Shown here: one piece after another, positions 10,440 to 22,348 of the stretch
Layout: each line of letters opens with the position of its first letter
Position numbering within the stretch: the first letter of the stretch is position 1
Translations under genes and position numbers: made by a program
Notes under the pieces: model-generated
What the model was told of the DNA's origin: nothing
Seen by the model: only the letters and a program-made list of their open reading frames with translations
Database searches by the model: none
From: Isoetes taiwanensis
Lineage: Eukaryota; Streptophyta; Lycopodiopsida; Isoetales; Isoetaceae
Assembly (NCBI GenBank): GCA_021234155.1
Contig: JAJEKV010000018.1
Coordinates: 19,071,423-19,135,422, forward strand
Reading direction: 5' to 3'
Length of the DNA stretch: 64,000 bases

Positions 10440-12260
10440 GAAGATCTCACCAAATACCAATACAATCTATAGAGTGGTCCAATATCTTCTCTGGTCCCTC
10501 GATTGTACAACAAAGCAACTGAAAATATCATCAGGAGAGATTGTTCTGGTTACCTGCACCCAAACAGACCAATATTAGCATCATAATGGTAATAAGGAAA
10601 GGGGCGTCAGGTAAGCTATAGAACAATCTGGCTCTTCGCCTTTCACCTATTATTTTCAGTTAATAGATGCTTCTAGAATAGATCTAGAGTTTTTAGACTT
10701 AGAGGCCATGTATACAAAATACAAGTTTAAACATAAATGGATGTTATTTCCAGCTCGCTGTTTTTCCCATCTCACAACCTGCATCTTCACTTATAAACCT
10801 ATAATGAAATATATATATATATATAGGGTCTGGCTTTTAGGATAGGTAATTTACAGGCCACCACAAACATCCCAATAGGCTGCCTTACCAATCAGCATAT
10901 ACCGCAGTAATCTTATCATTATGATCACCATAGTTAAGAAGAAAATAATAAACCTGCAGCATTAGCACAAACCCATTACATAAAGTATTATAGGATAAAC
11001 CTCTGCCCCGAGCATGATGCTTATCCTAACAGTATTCTTTCCTCTTCTAGCAGCATTAAGCATGCTATACAAAGGCCATCCCATTACAAAGGGGAATTAT
11101 TTCTATTCTCTTACAAAATCGGAATATGAAACCACACCATAGCAATCATGTGGAAAGTTATAAGACTACAAACTTGAACCTGGTATTATCTACATATTAC
11201 CAAATAAATATCCAAAAAACCCTGAACAGAAGAGCCTCATTGTTATTTGCTCCTTGCTCCATGCATTTTCCAATGACACACCTTTCTGCTTGTATCCCCA
11301 TCGAACAGTCATTACTATTCTTGCCAAGGCATTTCAATACAAGCATCCTAAGAGAGCTAATCTTTTTGCCGAAGCAGCGCCCATGCGCTTTTAGATATTT
11401 GCACCTGTATCTTGCCAAAAAAGGCGGCAGCCGCTAGTTCAGACCATCCCAAATTCGTGTCAGCAATTTCATGTAAGGAACCAAGACTTGTATTGGCATC
11501 ACATGCGGCTAAAAGCAATAAGCGGCTATTTTTGTGGAATGCAAAGAAGACATCAAACCCTAGCCGTACCATTCTGTGTCATGCCCTAAATAAAACATTA
11601 TAATATCTCGTCACCTGCCATCAAAAGTATTTAGATTGGCAATTTTAGATAAGGTATGACAACCAAATAAAGGTCCCACCTTATACAATAAAAACCATTA
11701 AGCAAAGTTTCTCCAAGTGCATAAAATATGTTACGGCTTTTGCCCATTGCCAAAGCTTGGCCTTTTGCAAACAATTTATTGAAAGAAACCACCAACGTAA
11801 CACCACATGGGCTCCACAACTTAATCATAAGCATTTCAAATATAGTAAAGACCTTGACTTCTATGGAATCAAGCCCAACATTACTTATGTGCCACCATTG
11901 GAATATAATGTCACATATTCAAACCATTAAACCACATATTATATTATATTTAACTATCATGTAACTTGTTTGCCTTTTGATTTCAATGCCACTATATTTT
12001 CAAACCTTTCAATTTATCAAACTTTCCAAGCTTTAAATCATCTTCTTCTACTTCTTCCATATTATAACGACCACCATAGAACATGTCCCATAGCTCAAGT
12101 AGAAGAGCAGACATGCCCACAAGAATAAGCTTTTAAGATCCACAAAGAATTCAAAATGCCACACTGGTATAAGCATATACCAGTCCCAAAGCATTTGCAT
12201 AAAAAATGCATCAAACCATTATAGCTTGTTTGAGAGAAAACATGCTCTATAGAAGAATAT
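10440..12260 (-). pseudogene. Exon-like remnants of an unrecognised minus-strand gene
   Basis: Read on the minus strand from right to left, several open pieces of ordinary composition lie between AT-rich intron-like DNA. They include a piece near 12,060-12,130 (LLELWDMFYGGRYNMEEVEEDD), one near 11,680-11,820 (LVVSFNKLFAKGQALAMGKS), one near 11,450-11,570 (LLLLAACDANTSLGSLHEIA) and one near 10,470-10,520 (YNRGTREDIGPLYRLYWYLV). All four recur in the second 3-kb unit and in copy B. I do not recognise the protein; it looks like a large helical host protein. Frame breaks and missing exons suggest a captured, decayed gene. Confidence 0.4.
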
Positions 12261-12275
12261 TTTAGGAAAAATATT

Positions 12276-12315
12276 TTCTTCTTCTTCTTCTTCTTCTTCT
12301 TCTTCTTCTTCTTCT
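12276..12315. repeat. (TTC)n microsatellite, short allele (copy A unit 1)
   Basis: About 13 TTC units. The corresponding tract in the neighbouring unit is about four times longer. Confidence 0.95.
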
Positions 12316-12355
12316 CCCACATCCCTCCCTCAGGATGTAGGACACCTCTTTTTAT

Positions 12356-12401
12356 AAGGAAAGTAGGACCCCCCTCATAAAAAGAGGGGTCCTACTTCCT
12401 T
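12356..12401. repeat. Inverted repeat with hairpin potential
   Basis: The left arm AAGGAAAGTAGGACCCC(CC)TC and right arm GAGGGGTCCTACTTCCTT are separated by the 7-base loop ATAAAAA, giving a stem of about 18 pairs with small bulges. A partly decayed version is at about 34,421-34,460 in copy B. It lies only in the unit that keeps sequence beyond the TTC tract. Confidence 0.75.
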
Positions 12402-12900
12402 ACACCGAAGAAAATAGAATGAGTTACAAGTTGACACATAGAATATCAGTACTTGTACCAGATTCTAAGGCCATGGCACAATGGGCCAGGTCAGGTTTTT
12501 ACATTTTTGTAGTATTCGGATAAGGCACATTGGGCCAGCATCCAATAATTAACATTTATCAGTCATATGGCACCATGGACCATAGACTCTAACTAGTTAT
12601 GATAATCATAACTTCTGCTCAAAGAGCAAAATAGATAATATTCAAAAAACTGACCTGTTATGTCAAAGAGATGCTGATCTTTAGGCACAATAGAGGCCGG
12701 CCAACTTTGTCAAAAGTATTTCCCACCGTCCATATCCCAAATCAGTCAGGTGTATCACCCAAATAAACATTCTGCTACAATAAATCATAATAGCAGTTAG
12801 TAATGCCAAAACCAAATATAGAATCAGCATTATTTCATGGTTTTAGAAATGATGTGTTTGTTGGATACCTCCAACAAATAGATGTCACAGTTTCTTCTTC

Positions 12901-15278
12901 GATGATGTTCTCACAAAGACTATGTACAATTAAAGTTTAAAAAAACAATTAAAAGACTTCGTTCAGAGTGAGCACATATTTCCCAATATCTACCCTGGGT
13001 TTTAAAGCCAGGCCACATCAGGTACTCCTACTCCCATGTACAAGTAATAATTCAAATGGAATCCATCTTCTCAGGTTTGTAACATACTCATATATCCATA
13101 TCAATGTACAATTCCATAATATAACTTGATGTAGAGTCACAGGGTAATAGAATGTAATTTATTTTTTATCCTTTATTTAGTCAATTATCACAGTAAGCTT
13201 TCCATTTATAGTACTTCATATATAATCATATTCCACTGCATTTAATTTCTTAAAAAAGCATGTCATAACGTTTCCATCAGATTTGATTCTATGATAGTAA
13301 GTCAACTCAAACCTCCTCAATACTTCATATCACGAAATTTAAATTCTGTGTATTGTAGAGAGCAGATAAAGCTCACTAGTAGCATTCATGACTACCACTG
13401 TAGAACAGTCAATCATTATCATGTACCCTTTTGCTTATATATTCAACAAAGGGGAAGATCTCACCAAATACCAATACAATCTATAGAGTGGTCCAATATC
13501 TTCTCTGGTCCCTCGATTGTACAACAAAGCAACTGAAAATATCATCAGGAGAGATTGTTCTGGTTACCTGCACCCAAACAGACCAATATTAGCATCATAA
13601 TGGTAATAAGGAAAGGGGCGTCAGGTAAGCTATAGAACAATCTGGCTCTTCGCCTTTCACCTATTATTTTCAGTTAATAGATGCTTCTAGAATAGATCTA
13701 GAGTTTTTAGACTTAGAGGCCATGTATACAAAATACAAGTTTAAACATAAATGGATGTTATTTCCAGCTCGCTGTTTTTCCCATCTCACAACCTGCATCT
13801 TCACTTATAAACCTATAATGAAATATATATATATAGGGTCTGGCTTTTAGGATAGGTAATTTACAGGCCACCATAAACATCCCAATAGGCTGCCTTACCA
13901 ATCAGCATATACCGCAGTAATCTTATCATTATGATCACCATAGTTAAGAAGAAAATAATAAACCTGCAGCATTAGCACAAACCTATTACATAAAGTATTA
14001 TAGGATAAACCTCTGCCCCGAGCATGATGCTTATCCTAACAGTATTCTTTCCTCTTCTAGCAGCATTAAGCATGCTATACAAAGGCCATCCCATTACAAA
14101 GGGGAATTATTTCTATTCTCTTACAAAATCGGAATATGAAACCACACCATAGCAATCATGTGGAAAGTTATAAGACTACAAACTTGAACCTGGTATTATC
14201 TACATATTACCAAATAAATATCCAGTCAAACCTGAACAGAAGAGCCTCATTGTTATTTGCTCCTTGCTCCATGCATTTTCCAATGACACCTTTCTGCTTG
14301 TATCCCCATCGAACAGTCATTACTATTCTTGCCAAGGCATTTCAATACAAGCATCCTAAGAGAGCTAATCTTTGCCGAAGCAGCGCCCATGCGCTTTAGA
14401 TATTTGCACCTGTATCTTGCCAAAAGGCGGCAGCCGCTAGTTCAGACCATCCCAAATTCGTGTCAGCAATTTCATGTAAGGAACCAAGACTTGTATTGGC
14501 ATCACATGCGGCTAAAAGCAATAAGCGGCTATTTTTGTGGAATGCAAAGAAGACATCAAACCCTAGCCGTACCATTCTGTGTCATGCCCTAAATAAAACA
14601 TTATAATATCTCGTCACCTGCCATCAAAAGTATTTAGATTGGCAATTTTAGATAAGGTATGACAACCAAATAAAGGTCCCACCTTATACAATAAAAACCA
14701 TTAAGCAAAGTTTCTCCAAGTGCATAAAATATGTTACGGCTTTTGCCCATTGCCAAAGCTTGGCCTTTTGCAAACAATTTATTGAAAGAAACCACCAACG
14801 TAACACCACATGGGCTCCACAACTTAATCATAAGCATTTCAAATATAGTAAAGACCTTGACTTCTATGGAATCAAGCCCAACATTACTTATGTGCCACCA
14901 TTGGAATATAATGTCACATATTCAAACCATTAAACCACATATTATATTATATTTAACTATCATGTAACTTGTTTGCCTTTTGATTTCAATGCCACTATAT
15001 TTTCAAACCTTTCAATTTATCAAACTTTCCAAGCTTTAAATCATCTTCTTCTACTTCTTCCATATTATAACGACCACCATAGAACATGTCCCATAGCTCA
15101 AGTAGAAGAGCAGACATGCCCACAAGAATAAGCTTTTAAGATCCACAAAGAATTCAAAATGCCACACTGGTATAAGCATATACCAGTCCCAAAGCATTTG
15201 CATAAAAAATGCATCAAACCATTATAGCTTGTTTGAGAGAAAACATGCTCTATAGAAGAATATTTTAGGAAAAATATT
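12901..15278. repeat. Second ~3-kb tandem unit, truncated at the TTC tract (copy A)
   Basis: This near-identical copy of 9,888-12,275 stops at the TTC microsatellite, after which unrelated sequence with GACGTCGTTGAAAGACGAG words begins. The break at the repeat suggests that the TTC tract was the point of exchange, which is inference. Confidence 0.93.
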
Positions 15279-15427
15279 TTCTTCTTCTTCTTCTTCTTCT
15301 TCTTCTTCTTCTTCTTCTTCTTCTTCTTCTTCTTCTTCTTCTTCTTCTTCTTCTTCTTCTTCTTCTTCTTCTTCTTCTTCTTCTTCTTCTTCTTTTTTCT
15401 TCTTCTTCTTCTTCTTCTTCTTCTTCT
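15279..15427. repeat. (TTC)n microsatellite, expanded allele (copy A unit 2)
   Basis: About 48 TTC units with one interruption near 15,393. GAA/TTC expansions are known to form triplex structures and to block replication. The Lys/Arg-rich minus-strand ORF here is a repeat artefact. Confidence 0.96.
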
Positions 15428-15445
15428 ATTTTTTCCATGGAAGAA

Positions 15446-15525
15446 GGACGTCGTTGAAAGACGAGGGCCCATTCTTCCTCTATTTTTATTACAAGAAGGG
15501 GACGTCGTTGAAAGACGAGGCCCCT
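15446..15525 (+). repeat. Pair of GACGTCGTTGAAAGACGAG direct repeats
   Basis: Two copies of GACGTCGTTGAAAGACGAG(G)GCCC, about 52 bp apart, sit immediately after the TTC tract, each preceded by GAAGG(GG). Copy B carries changed versions at about 37,490-37,575. The motif shares its GACGTCGTTGAA core with the CpG arrays elsewhere in the block. Confidence 0.7.
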
Positions 15526-15824
15526 TCTTTTTATGTTCTTCCTTTTTTTTTTTTTTTCATTTTTACATGTCAATATATAGTTCTTTTAATTAACAATGTA
15601 AATAGTTTTAATGTCAATGATCTTTTCAACGTGAATCGCCTTTTTGTTTTTTTTTTTTTTTATTTATTTCTTTATTTATGTAAGTTTTCTAATTATTGAA
15701 TGCCTTTATTTTTTGCATGTACACTAATAACAAAATGCGTCCGCTCTTGGAAATCGATTTTCAAGTACAAGACATTCTAGGTAAGAATTTGAGTTTGAGT
15801 AGGAGAATAAAATTTTAATGTTTT

Positions 15825-16185
15825 ATTTAGGTTAAAAAAAACTTGGGGAGACTTGGACAAGGGCATGGCATGGTTCTCCGCCTTGAGTGGAGAAGACTAG
15901 GTGTTCCGGTCCAAGCTCACCGCTTACTCTTTGTAATTTTATTGATTAATGTATTTAGTTTAGAAAAAATTGGGGAGACTTGGACAGTGGGCATGGTCGG
16001 CCCGCCTTGAGTGGAGAAGACTAGGTGTTCCCGGTCCAAGCTCACCGCTTTACTTGTAATTTTATTGATTAATGTATTTAGTTTAGAAAAATTTGGGGAG
16101 ACTTGGACAAGGGCATGGTCGGGCCCCGCCTTTGTGGGAGAAGACTAGGTGTTCCGGGTCCAAGCTCACCGCCTACTTTTGTTTA
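15825..16185 (+). repeat. Three tandem ~125-bp repeats with hairpin potential (copy A)
   Basis: Each unit reads GGGGAGACTTGGAC, a ~45-base GC-richer middle with GGCATGG and GGAGAAGACTAGGTGTTC, then GTCCAAGCTCACCG, followed by an AT-rich spacer TTTTATTGATTAATGTATTT. The start and end of each unit can pair (GGAC...GTCC extending through CTTGG...CCAAG), so every unit can fold into one stem-loop. The same three units are at 37,862-38,215. No coding role is visible. Confidence 0.85.
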
Positions 16186-16646
16186 TTTTTTTTTTATTAA
16201 TATACCAATAAATAGAAATCTTTACTGATTGGACAAGGGCAGTGGTTTTGAAAAAATTGCATTATTGATTTTCGGTTTCTAGTTAAGAATGTTGTTTTTA
16301 AAGATGTTAGGGATGTCAAAGAAACACCGATGTGGAGTGGTTAAGAGCAAGAAAAAAAAATTTAAATAGTTGGTTTTAAAAAAAATTAAAAGGGAAACTA
16401 ACTCTTAAGAAAGTAGGTAAAGATTCATAATGAAGGTTTGAAAAAAGTCACAAAGCAAGATTAATGAATCTAAATTGGTTTGTAGGTATGGCCCCCGATC
16501 AGAAGACACTAATGATTAGTGAGATTAGACGATGGTCATAAATGAGATATGTGCTAACGAAAGTCCCGACCGGGAGATGCAACCGGTCAACGGTCGACCA
16601 TTTTGTCGACATGTGAAAAGGAAGTGCCAATTTGAGTTAGCACAAA

Positions 16647-17975
16647 ATGGCCAGTCAAGAAGAAATGTTGACTTCTCTCCTCGACACACATGTAAAGCCA
16701 ATGATTGGAAACCCCATGGATGAACCTAAGACATGTTTGAAGCATTCAAAGGCTTTTAAAAGTCCCAATGCCGAGGCTCGTGTCAAGGAATGGGTAGCTT
16801 CATGGAATTCCTCAAAGAAGCGACGCTTGGATCACAAGAACATCATTGCGGATCTCAATGCACGCCGGGACAAGGTAATTAAAAAATGCTTTGCATCGGG
16901 GGGAAGCTCTAGTGGAGCAGGGCCTAGCAAGCCCCACTTTTCTTTGGAGAATCACATGAACACATCAATCTTTGTTGATCCCATGCCCGTAGAGGCCGTG
17001 GATGTGATACTTTTTATTGAGGAGAAACCAACACATCGCACGTATCAAATCAAAATCAACGAACACAACACTTCCAAGATGATGAGCTATACAAAGGATG
17101 GGTTTTCAAGGGCAAAGATAGGGCGTAGACGTATGAGATGGCTCAAAGATACATACACTTCAAGAGCCCGTGATCCCCGCTTTGGCTACATCCATTGGAC
17201 TTGCATATGAAGTTGCTAGCTCTAGTGGGGATACCATAGGGCCAATGGTGATTCTACCTTTCATGAATGGAGAGACACTTGCACACTTGTTTTTGACTAT
17301 TTACCTAATAACTTGTCACGCTTTTAGAAGATGGTCAAATGCAATTGCCTAGAGCCAAGAAGAACCGACAAACACATAGGCTGAACTTAGGGAGCAAAAT
17401 GCGAGTTGTATATCAAGATGTTCCGTAGATAGCTCTTGCCCTAGCGTAAAGGTGTCGTTGAGATCCACAAAGGCCACTTCACTCACACAAAGCTTAATTG
17501 CAAGAGAGTCAAATTACATTTTGATGATGAGTACCAAAATGTGTGGGTGGCCATTGATTGGGACAATGCAATTCATTTTACGCCAAAGAGCCGCCGCCCT
17601 TGTTGAAGTGTCGGCATTTACTTTCTGGGATGGACAAGCAAAATATCCATGGTTAGAGGAAACCGTGGTTTGAGAAATCAAAGGATGATGATCGTATGGG
17701 GACACGAAATTCATGATGTCTATGCATTGGGATATATTTATGAGATGCTTCGATTTCATGCAAGCTATGCTCACGAATGGAGTGGTTTAATAATAACAAC
17801 AATGCCCAATGGATTAATCCAACCCATATGTACCAACGACGCCTTGACAAGTTGGAGGAGCAAAAACAAGAATGATGTGCCTACGTGAAGACGTATTCTC
17901 ATCAATGCACCCAAAGCTTCAAGTTTGTTGAAGCCTTACAAAGTGTTGGAATATCTTCTACCATGGTTGTGAGAC
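16647..17975 (+). pseudogene. Degenerate protein-kinase-like pseudogene (copy A)
   Basis: A 187-codon open piece starts at 16,647 and further pieces follow in other frames, matching copy B in order. The N-terminal part (DHKNIIADLNARR) is of unknown type. The following pieces resemble a kinase fold: MVILPFMNGETLAHLF like the hinge and alpha-D region, EIHKGHFTHTKLN at the catalytic-loop position, VAIGDWDNA at the DFG position and DVYALGYIYEMLR like subdomain IX (DxWSxG). HRD is replaced by THT and DFG by GDWD, so even the parent may have been a pseudokinase. Several frame breaks make this a pseudogene. Confidence 0.5.
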
Positions 17976-18199
17976 AAAGACGACACATGAAGTGCATGGA
18001 TGCCTTGAGATGTCAAAATTGTTGTTGTCACAACTCAAATAATGAATACAATATTGTATATCTTGCCATGTTTAAGAGTATTAAATTTTTTTAATTGTCT
18101 AATAACCAAATATATAAAGACACTTTTAATTATTCAAATCCCAATGTTTTGTAATGAACTTCCCATGTTGCTAACATTTGTTTCTTTCCTACTATGTTA

Positions 18200-19960
18200 T
18201 TCATCGCACTCCATATAAATAACTTGCAAGTTTTTGCACATGTCCAAAGAACCATGGGATGCGCACGATGGCATATCTATTGTTCACAACTTTACTTCTC
18301 ACAGGGCTTGGTAGCCTTACCGACAAAATTCTAAACCTCGCAAAGGCCTTTAAGAGGCTGGTTGGTCGTTCGGGTTTAGTCAAGCACCACCGCCACCTCC
18401 ACCATTGTGTGGATTTGGTATGGATTTTTTTTCTAGGATAAAATATAAGTTAACCATTTATTTTTTAACGCTCAATGTTTTTAAATGTAGCGTGTAAATG
18501 CGGTTTAGGCCCTTCTTTTCCTATGCATAATGTTCGTCCGTCGTGGTTATGGGCGGATCTTCTTCAAAGACCACCGCCGAGAGATTCGAAGGACCTCGCA
18601 TCCAGCCAGAAGACGGAAGATGTGGAACTCCAGATATCAACGAAGGCGATAACCTCAAGATAGGTGGAATGCCTTGTAATTCGATGTCGCCTAAATGGAG
18701 ATTGGCGCCTCCAGTCGTGAACAAAAAGTAGGCGGAGGTCCGCTTCCATGACCTCCACGCCATAGCTCATACACCCTTCGTAATTCAATCTTGGGCCCGC
18801 CCCGAGCACGCAGGAGAATGAACCCCCACGGCGAGCCGACCGCCGCTTACGCCGAGTGGGACGCACCTCTTCAAGCTCTCGTTAAAGATCGCACCACCGC
18901 ACCACCTCCACGAAGGCATCTCTTTCAATATGAGTGAGTTCATCTTGAATTATGCCCTTTTTTGTTCACTAACACATATTCATATGTTAGTCGATGTTGA
19001 GTGTAGTAGCAAGAGTTGCCGCTACCACAAAGACCGCAGATGGCTATTACAATTTTGGAAGATGGCTAATAATGTCACAAATAGCTTTGGCATAACGCCC
19101 ACAAGGGTGAATGGAACTCGGAGCCTATGATGAGGAAAAAAGAGAGATCAAAAGAGATTTTAGAAGCTAATATCCCGAGCTCAAGTCGAGAGATTCATGG
19201 AGGGAGCTTTGTTCAAAGCGGTGGTAAACATGTTAAATCCACCAGGTATTAGTTTTTTCGCTCTTCATTATAACCTCATTGTACTCATATTTTATTTATA
19301 TTTTGCGTGTAGGTAATCGTGGCGAAGCAAATGAAAAGCTCTTGCCAAAGCTACGAGTCCCGATGAGGGTGGCACAAAACCATCCGTTGACTAATGAGGC
19401 ATTTCAAGTACATCATCTCTCCCATGAGTCGATAATTAGATGATGCCATGTGGACTAAGTCCTTGTATTGCATTGTAGTGTTTGAAGGCCAACATATTAT
19501 CAAAGAAAGGGGAAGCTAGAATAAAGGCAGCCACTGGACGCTTTAGGTACGACGAAAAGCAAGTGGCAAACATAGTGCCAATAAGACCTGGTCCAAGGTT
19601 ATGGCTTCCTGATAAGCTATTTGTAAGTATAAATTTGGTTTATAATGTAGGTTCTCGAGTTGAACACTAACATTAGTTTTGGTGCTCATTCCACTAGGGC
19701 GGTCATTTGTCAAGTCGCCTTCCAACGCTAAAGATGAACGCGAAAGGGCCTTCAAACAAGGCGCCATGCGGCTATCGCAGACGCCATCATCAAGGTGAAA
19801 GGGGGGGATGAAGTGTATCATTCATTAGATAATTATTTGTGACTACAATGAACTAATTGTTGCGATACAATATAATGCGTAAAATGAAGACCCAAGCCAA
19901 TGAAGAAGAAGAAGAAGAGAGCAACAACTAAAGACTTAATATATTTTGTAATGTGCAAAT
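18200..19960. other. Decayed 3' tract, unrecognised
   Basis: The stretch after the kinase-like pieces recurs at about 40,240-41,985. It holds short open pieces, for example one containing SEFILNYALF and one containing NNVTNS, separated by intron-like AT-rich DNA, and a short GAAGAAGAA run near 19,905. Copy B keeps a longer open piece at 41,065-41,259. No family is recognised. It may be the rest of the kinase-like gene or a second captured gene. Confidence 0.3.
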
Positions 19961-20380
19961 TACATTGTGAAATATATTAATTGAATTCAATTAAATTTTT
20001 TATGCTTTGTTCTTATTATTTGTGATTTTTTTTTTGTTATGTTAATTTTATGCTCTATTCTATTTTTTATTCTTAGATTTATTAAACATTTATTTACATA
20101 TTAAACAATAATGCTTTATCTACCATTAATATAATTTAATCAATATTTGTTTCTATTTTTCGAATTTTTAAATTTTTAAATATTTATTCTCGATTTATTT
20201 TGTTCATATTTAATATTTATTAATACTATTAATATTATTGATAATATTAATATTAATAAATATTACTAAATATTTATTTATATTAAATATTTGTTAATTT
20301 TGCATATGAATATTAATCGTCCAAGTTAAATCATATTGAATAATATTAAATAAATATTTTTTTTTATCAAAATTCCTTAA
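19961..20380. other. AT-rich tract, no gene
   Basis: About 420 bp of T- and A-rich sequence with many AATATT/ATTAAT words, matching 41,985-42,399 almost exactly. Nothing coding or structural is seen beyond base composition. Confidence 0.8.
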
Positions 20381-20832
20381 TCGTCGTTGAACGACGTTGT
20401 TCAAGGGGCCGCTTATTGCTGCCACAAGTTGTTGATCCGACGCATCAAGTATACAGTTACAGATGTGTGACAAATGACGCCAACGCCGCTGGAACGACGC
20501 TTCACACGCCGCGCCCACGCCGCTACCGCAACGCCGCACCGACTGGCGATGACGCGGTACTTTAGTCGCGAACGACGCTGTCGACCGCCACGCCGCATTA
20601 CCGGGCGCGCAATACCTGGGCAGCAGTTGCCGCCAGCGGGCTCACCCACGGTGGTAACGCGAATCACGCTGGAACGTGACGCAGCGCGTCGCCGCTAAAG
20701 ACGCCGTAGTTAAGACAGAGAACACGCGATAACGCCGCTGGATCGACGCCCGACGCCGAATAGACGCCGCTTATCGACGCTTTCGACGCCGATCATCGAC
20801 GCAAACGACGTCCCGACGCCGTAATAGACGCC
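20381..20832. repeat. Long CpG-dense GACGCCG array, copy A site 3
   Basis: About 450 bp dominated by variants of a 10-13-bp word (GACGCCGAATA, TCGACGCTTT, CGACGCCGATCA) between AT-rich DNA on the left and the copia remnant on the right. Its density of CG is far above that of the flanks. Copy B has an array of the same size and position, but its words differ at many sites. The right edge cuts the copia integrase region at the same codon in both copies. Confidence 0.75.
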
Positions 20833-20849
20833 GGGGTGGCTTTGGTTTT

Positions 20850-21280
20850 GTAGTGGTTTTAGCCAGCCGCGACATCCTTCCACACATATCCCGAGGGGCA
20901 CTTTAATTTTGGCAACCCTAAGACAAAGTTATGATCCTTCATCAAGAATTGGAAATTTGCATGCCCAAGACGCCATGCCATATCTCGGTTCTTATCAAGG
21001 GTTGTGGCACCAAGGTAGTAAACCACTTTTGATACCACCAACTTATCTTATACAAGTTCCAGCCCTTTCTCCTTGTGCTATCAAGGTTATTCCTATCTCC
21101 GATCACACATTTGCCTCCTCCAAATGTAGCAAATAAGTTAGCATCATCCATCTTTGATATGGATATCAAATTCTGCTTCCAAATTGGGACATACAAAGTG
21201 TTTTTAAACACTTTTCGGGTAGACTGAGTAGCAGCTCCTGCCTTTACATTTAAAATGCCTTGCCTATTTTCACTTTGTAA
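20850..21280 (-). pseudogene. Ty1/copia protease-integrase remnant (copy A)
   Basis: The minus-strand reading contains NTLYVP, LISISKMDDANLFATFGGG and pieces of the zinc-binding GAG-pre-integrase region (a degenerate IWHERLGHA and C..GC). It matches the better-preserved copy B remnant but has several frame breaks. It is truncated on the left by the CpG array and on the right by the end of the 21-kb duplication. Confidence 0.8.
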
Positions 21281-22348
21281 TCTTTGTAGAAGAGTATAAT
21301 TCCTTATGCATCAATATGGTCTTAAGTGTCACTTTCGGCGACCAGGAAAGTGTGGATCATGTAAAGACATGATTACATGAGCCATATCAACAAAGTTTAA
21401 AATGGAGTTCTTGGTAGTGAATCTGGACTAAAACCCAATCAGAGGCAATGTTAGGGGTAGTTTGGGTACTATAAAGAACTATCCATGGAGGTTGATGATG
21501 GTGCATTCAAAACAATGTTGTTTGCGATGCCGAATGGTTTGTTCTTGTATCTTGGTGCTCATGCCACGATCATAAAGATCACGAGTGGCATATTCACTAG
21601 ATTCGAAGGCAAAATTCGGTCTCGTGGTCAAGACGCATCGTGAGGTTGAGCAATGTGAACAAAGATATGTTGCTTGGATGCAATAACTTTATATATGTCA
21701 TTAACCAAAGGAACTAATGTATTAGAGGTTTTTGTGAGTCCGCGCCCAGTTCGGATCCTTTGCAAGATGGAGTGGTGGGTTAGTAGTTCCATGTAAGGCT
21801 AAGCTCCATGGAAGGTAGGAGATATAAATGATTAGAGCCAGGAGGGTTTTGGGTTAGGGGCAGACTATTTAATGATAGAAGACTACCTTCGATTCGAACC
21901 TTTATTAACGATTTATATTTTCTTACATGAAGACCAGAAAATACTTTATCTTGATTTATGTATACTACAAACCATATTGACAGCTTGTGGTATTTGCAAC
22001 CCGAAGTTATCATAGACATTTATGCCAAGTTAATTTGGCATCTAAGTATGAACCATAGGCACAGAATCGAGGGCAGTTCTATACGTTGCGATACCGGCAT
22101 GTTTTAATTGAAAATCATAAAATGTAGAGATTTGCCCCAAAATGCAAGATTCATATACAAAATCGCCATATGTATTCCTTCAAAATACAATTCCATATGA
22201 AAACCCCTTTTTATTCAAATACACGAGAGCAAGAGTGGATGCGATTTGCATCTAGTGGGTATATCCGGCATCGATTGTGATCCACTTTCTTGATAGGCTT
22301 CCAAGAAGGTACTGGTGCCATCCACCACGTCGGGAACAAATATCGAGA
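21281..22348. other. Spacer between copies A and B, no recognised gene
   Basis: About 1.07 kb without a counterpart in copy B. No ORF resembles a known family. A minus-strand ORF of 79 codons (21,780-22,019) has no motif. It probably belongs to whatever the duplication joined. Confidence 0.5.

Larger units (their letters stand above)
9888..12900. repeat. First ~3-kb tandem unit (copy A)
   Basis: Sequence starting GATGATGTTCTCACAAAGACTATG at 9,888 recurs at 12,901 (period 3,013 bp). The shared part runs about 2.38 kb to the TTC tract. The last ~580 bp of this unit, 12,316-12,900, is missing from the second unit. Identity between the two units is very high over long AT-rich runs. Confidence 0.93.
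1..21280. repeat. Copy A of a ~21-kb direct tandem duplication
   Basis: The order of features from the window start to 21,280 recurs from about 22,349 to 43,324: the same coding-like tract, CpG arrays, 1.1-kb array, AGO fragment, TCC tract, paired 3-kb units, TTC tracts, triple hairpin repeats, kinase-like pseudogene and copia remnant. Position 22 aligns with about 22,369 and 21,280 with 43,324. The right end of shared sequence falls inside the copia remnant, where copy A switches to unrelated sequence after a shared run ending in CACTTTGTAAT. The left end lies outside the window. AT-rich stretches are almost identical between copies, while CG, CAG and CTG words and homopolymer lengths differ often. 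Duplication is read directly from the sequence; its mechanism is not visible. Confidence 0.9.

Noticed and set aside
10808-10826. ATATATAT run as a TATA promoter
   Set aside because: It is a plain dinucleotide run of variable length among the repeat copies, with no gene start nearby in the right orientation.
15830-16180. tRNA-like A and B boxes (GGCATGGTCGG and TGTTCGAGTCC) in the ~125-bp repeats, suggesting a tRNA-derived SINE
   Set aside because: The outer arms pair with each other into a single stem, the A box lacks a key base and no cloverleaf can be drawn.
21480-21720. Possible Ty3-type reverse transcriptase fragment (FAMPNGLFLYLG) in the spacer
   Set aside because: The similarity is limited to a few residues and the surrounding motifs are absent.
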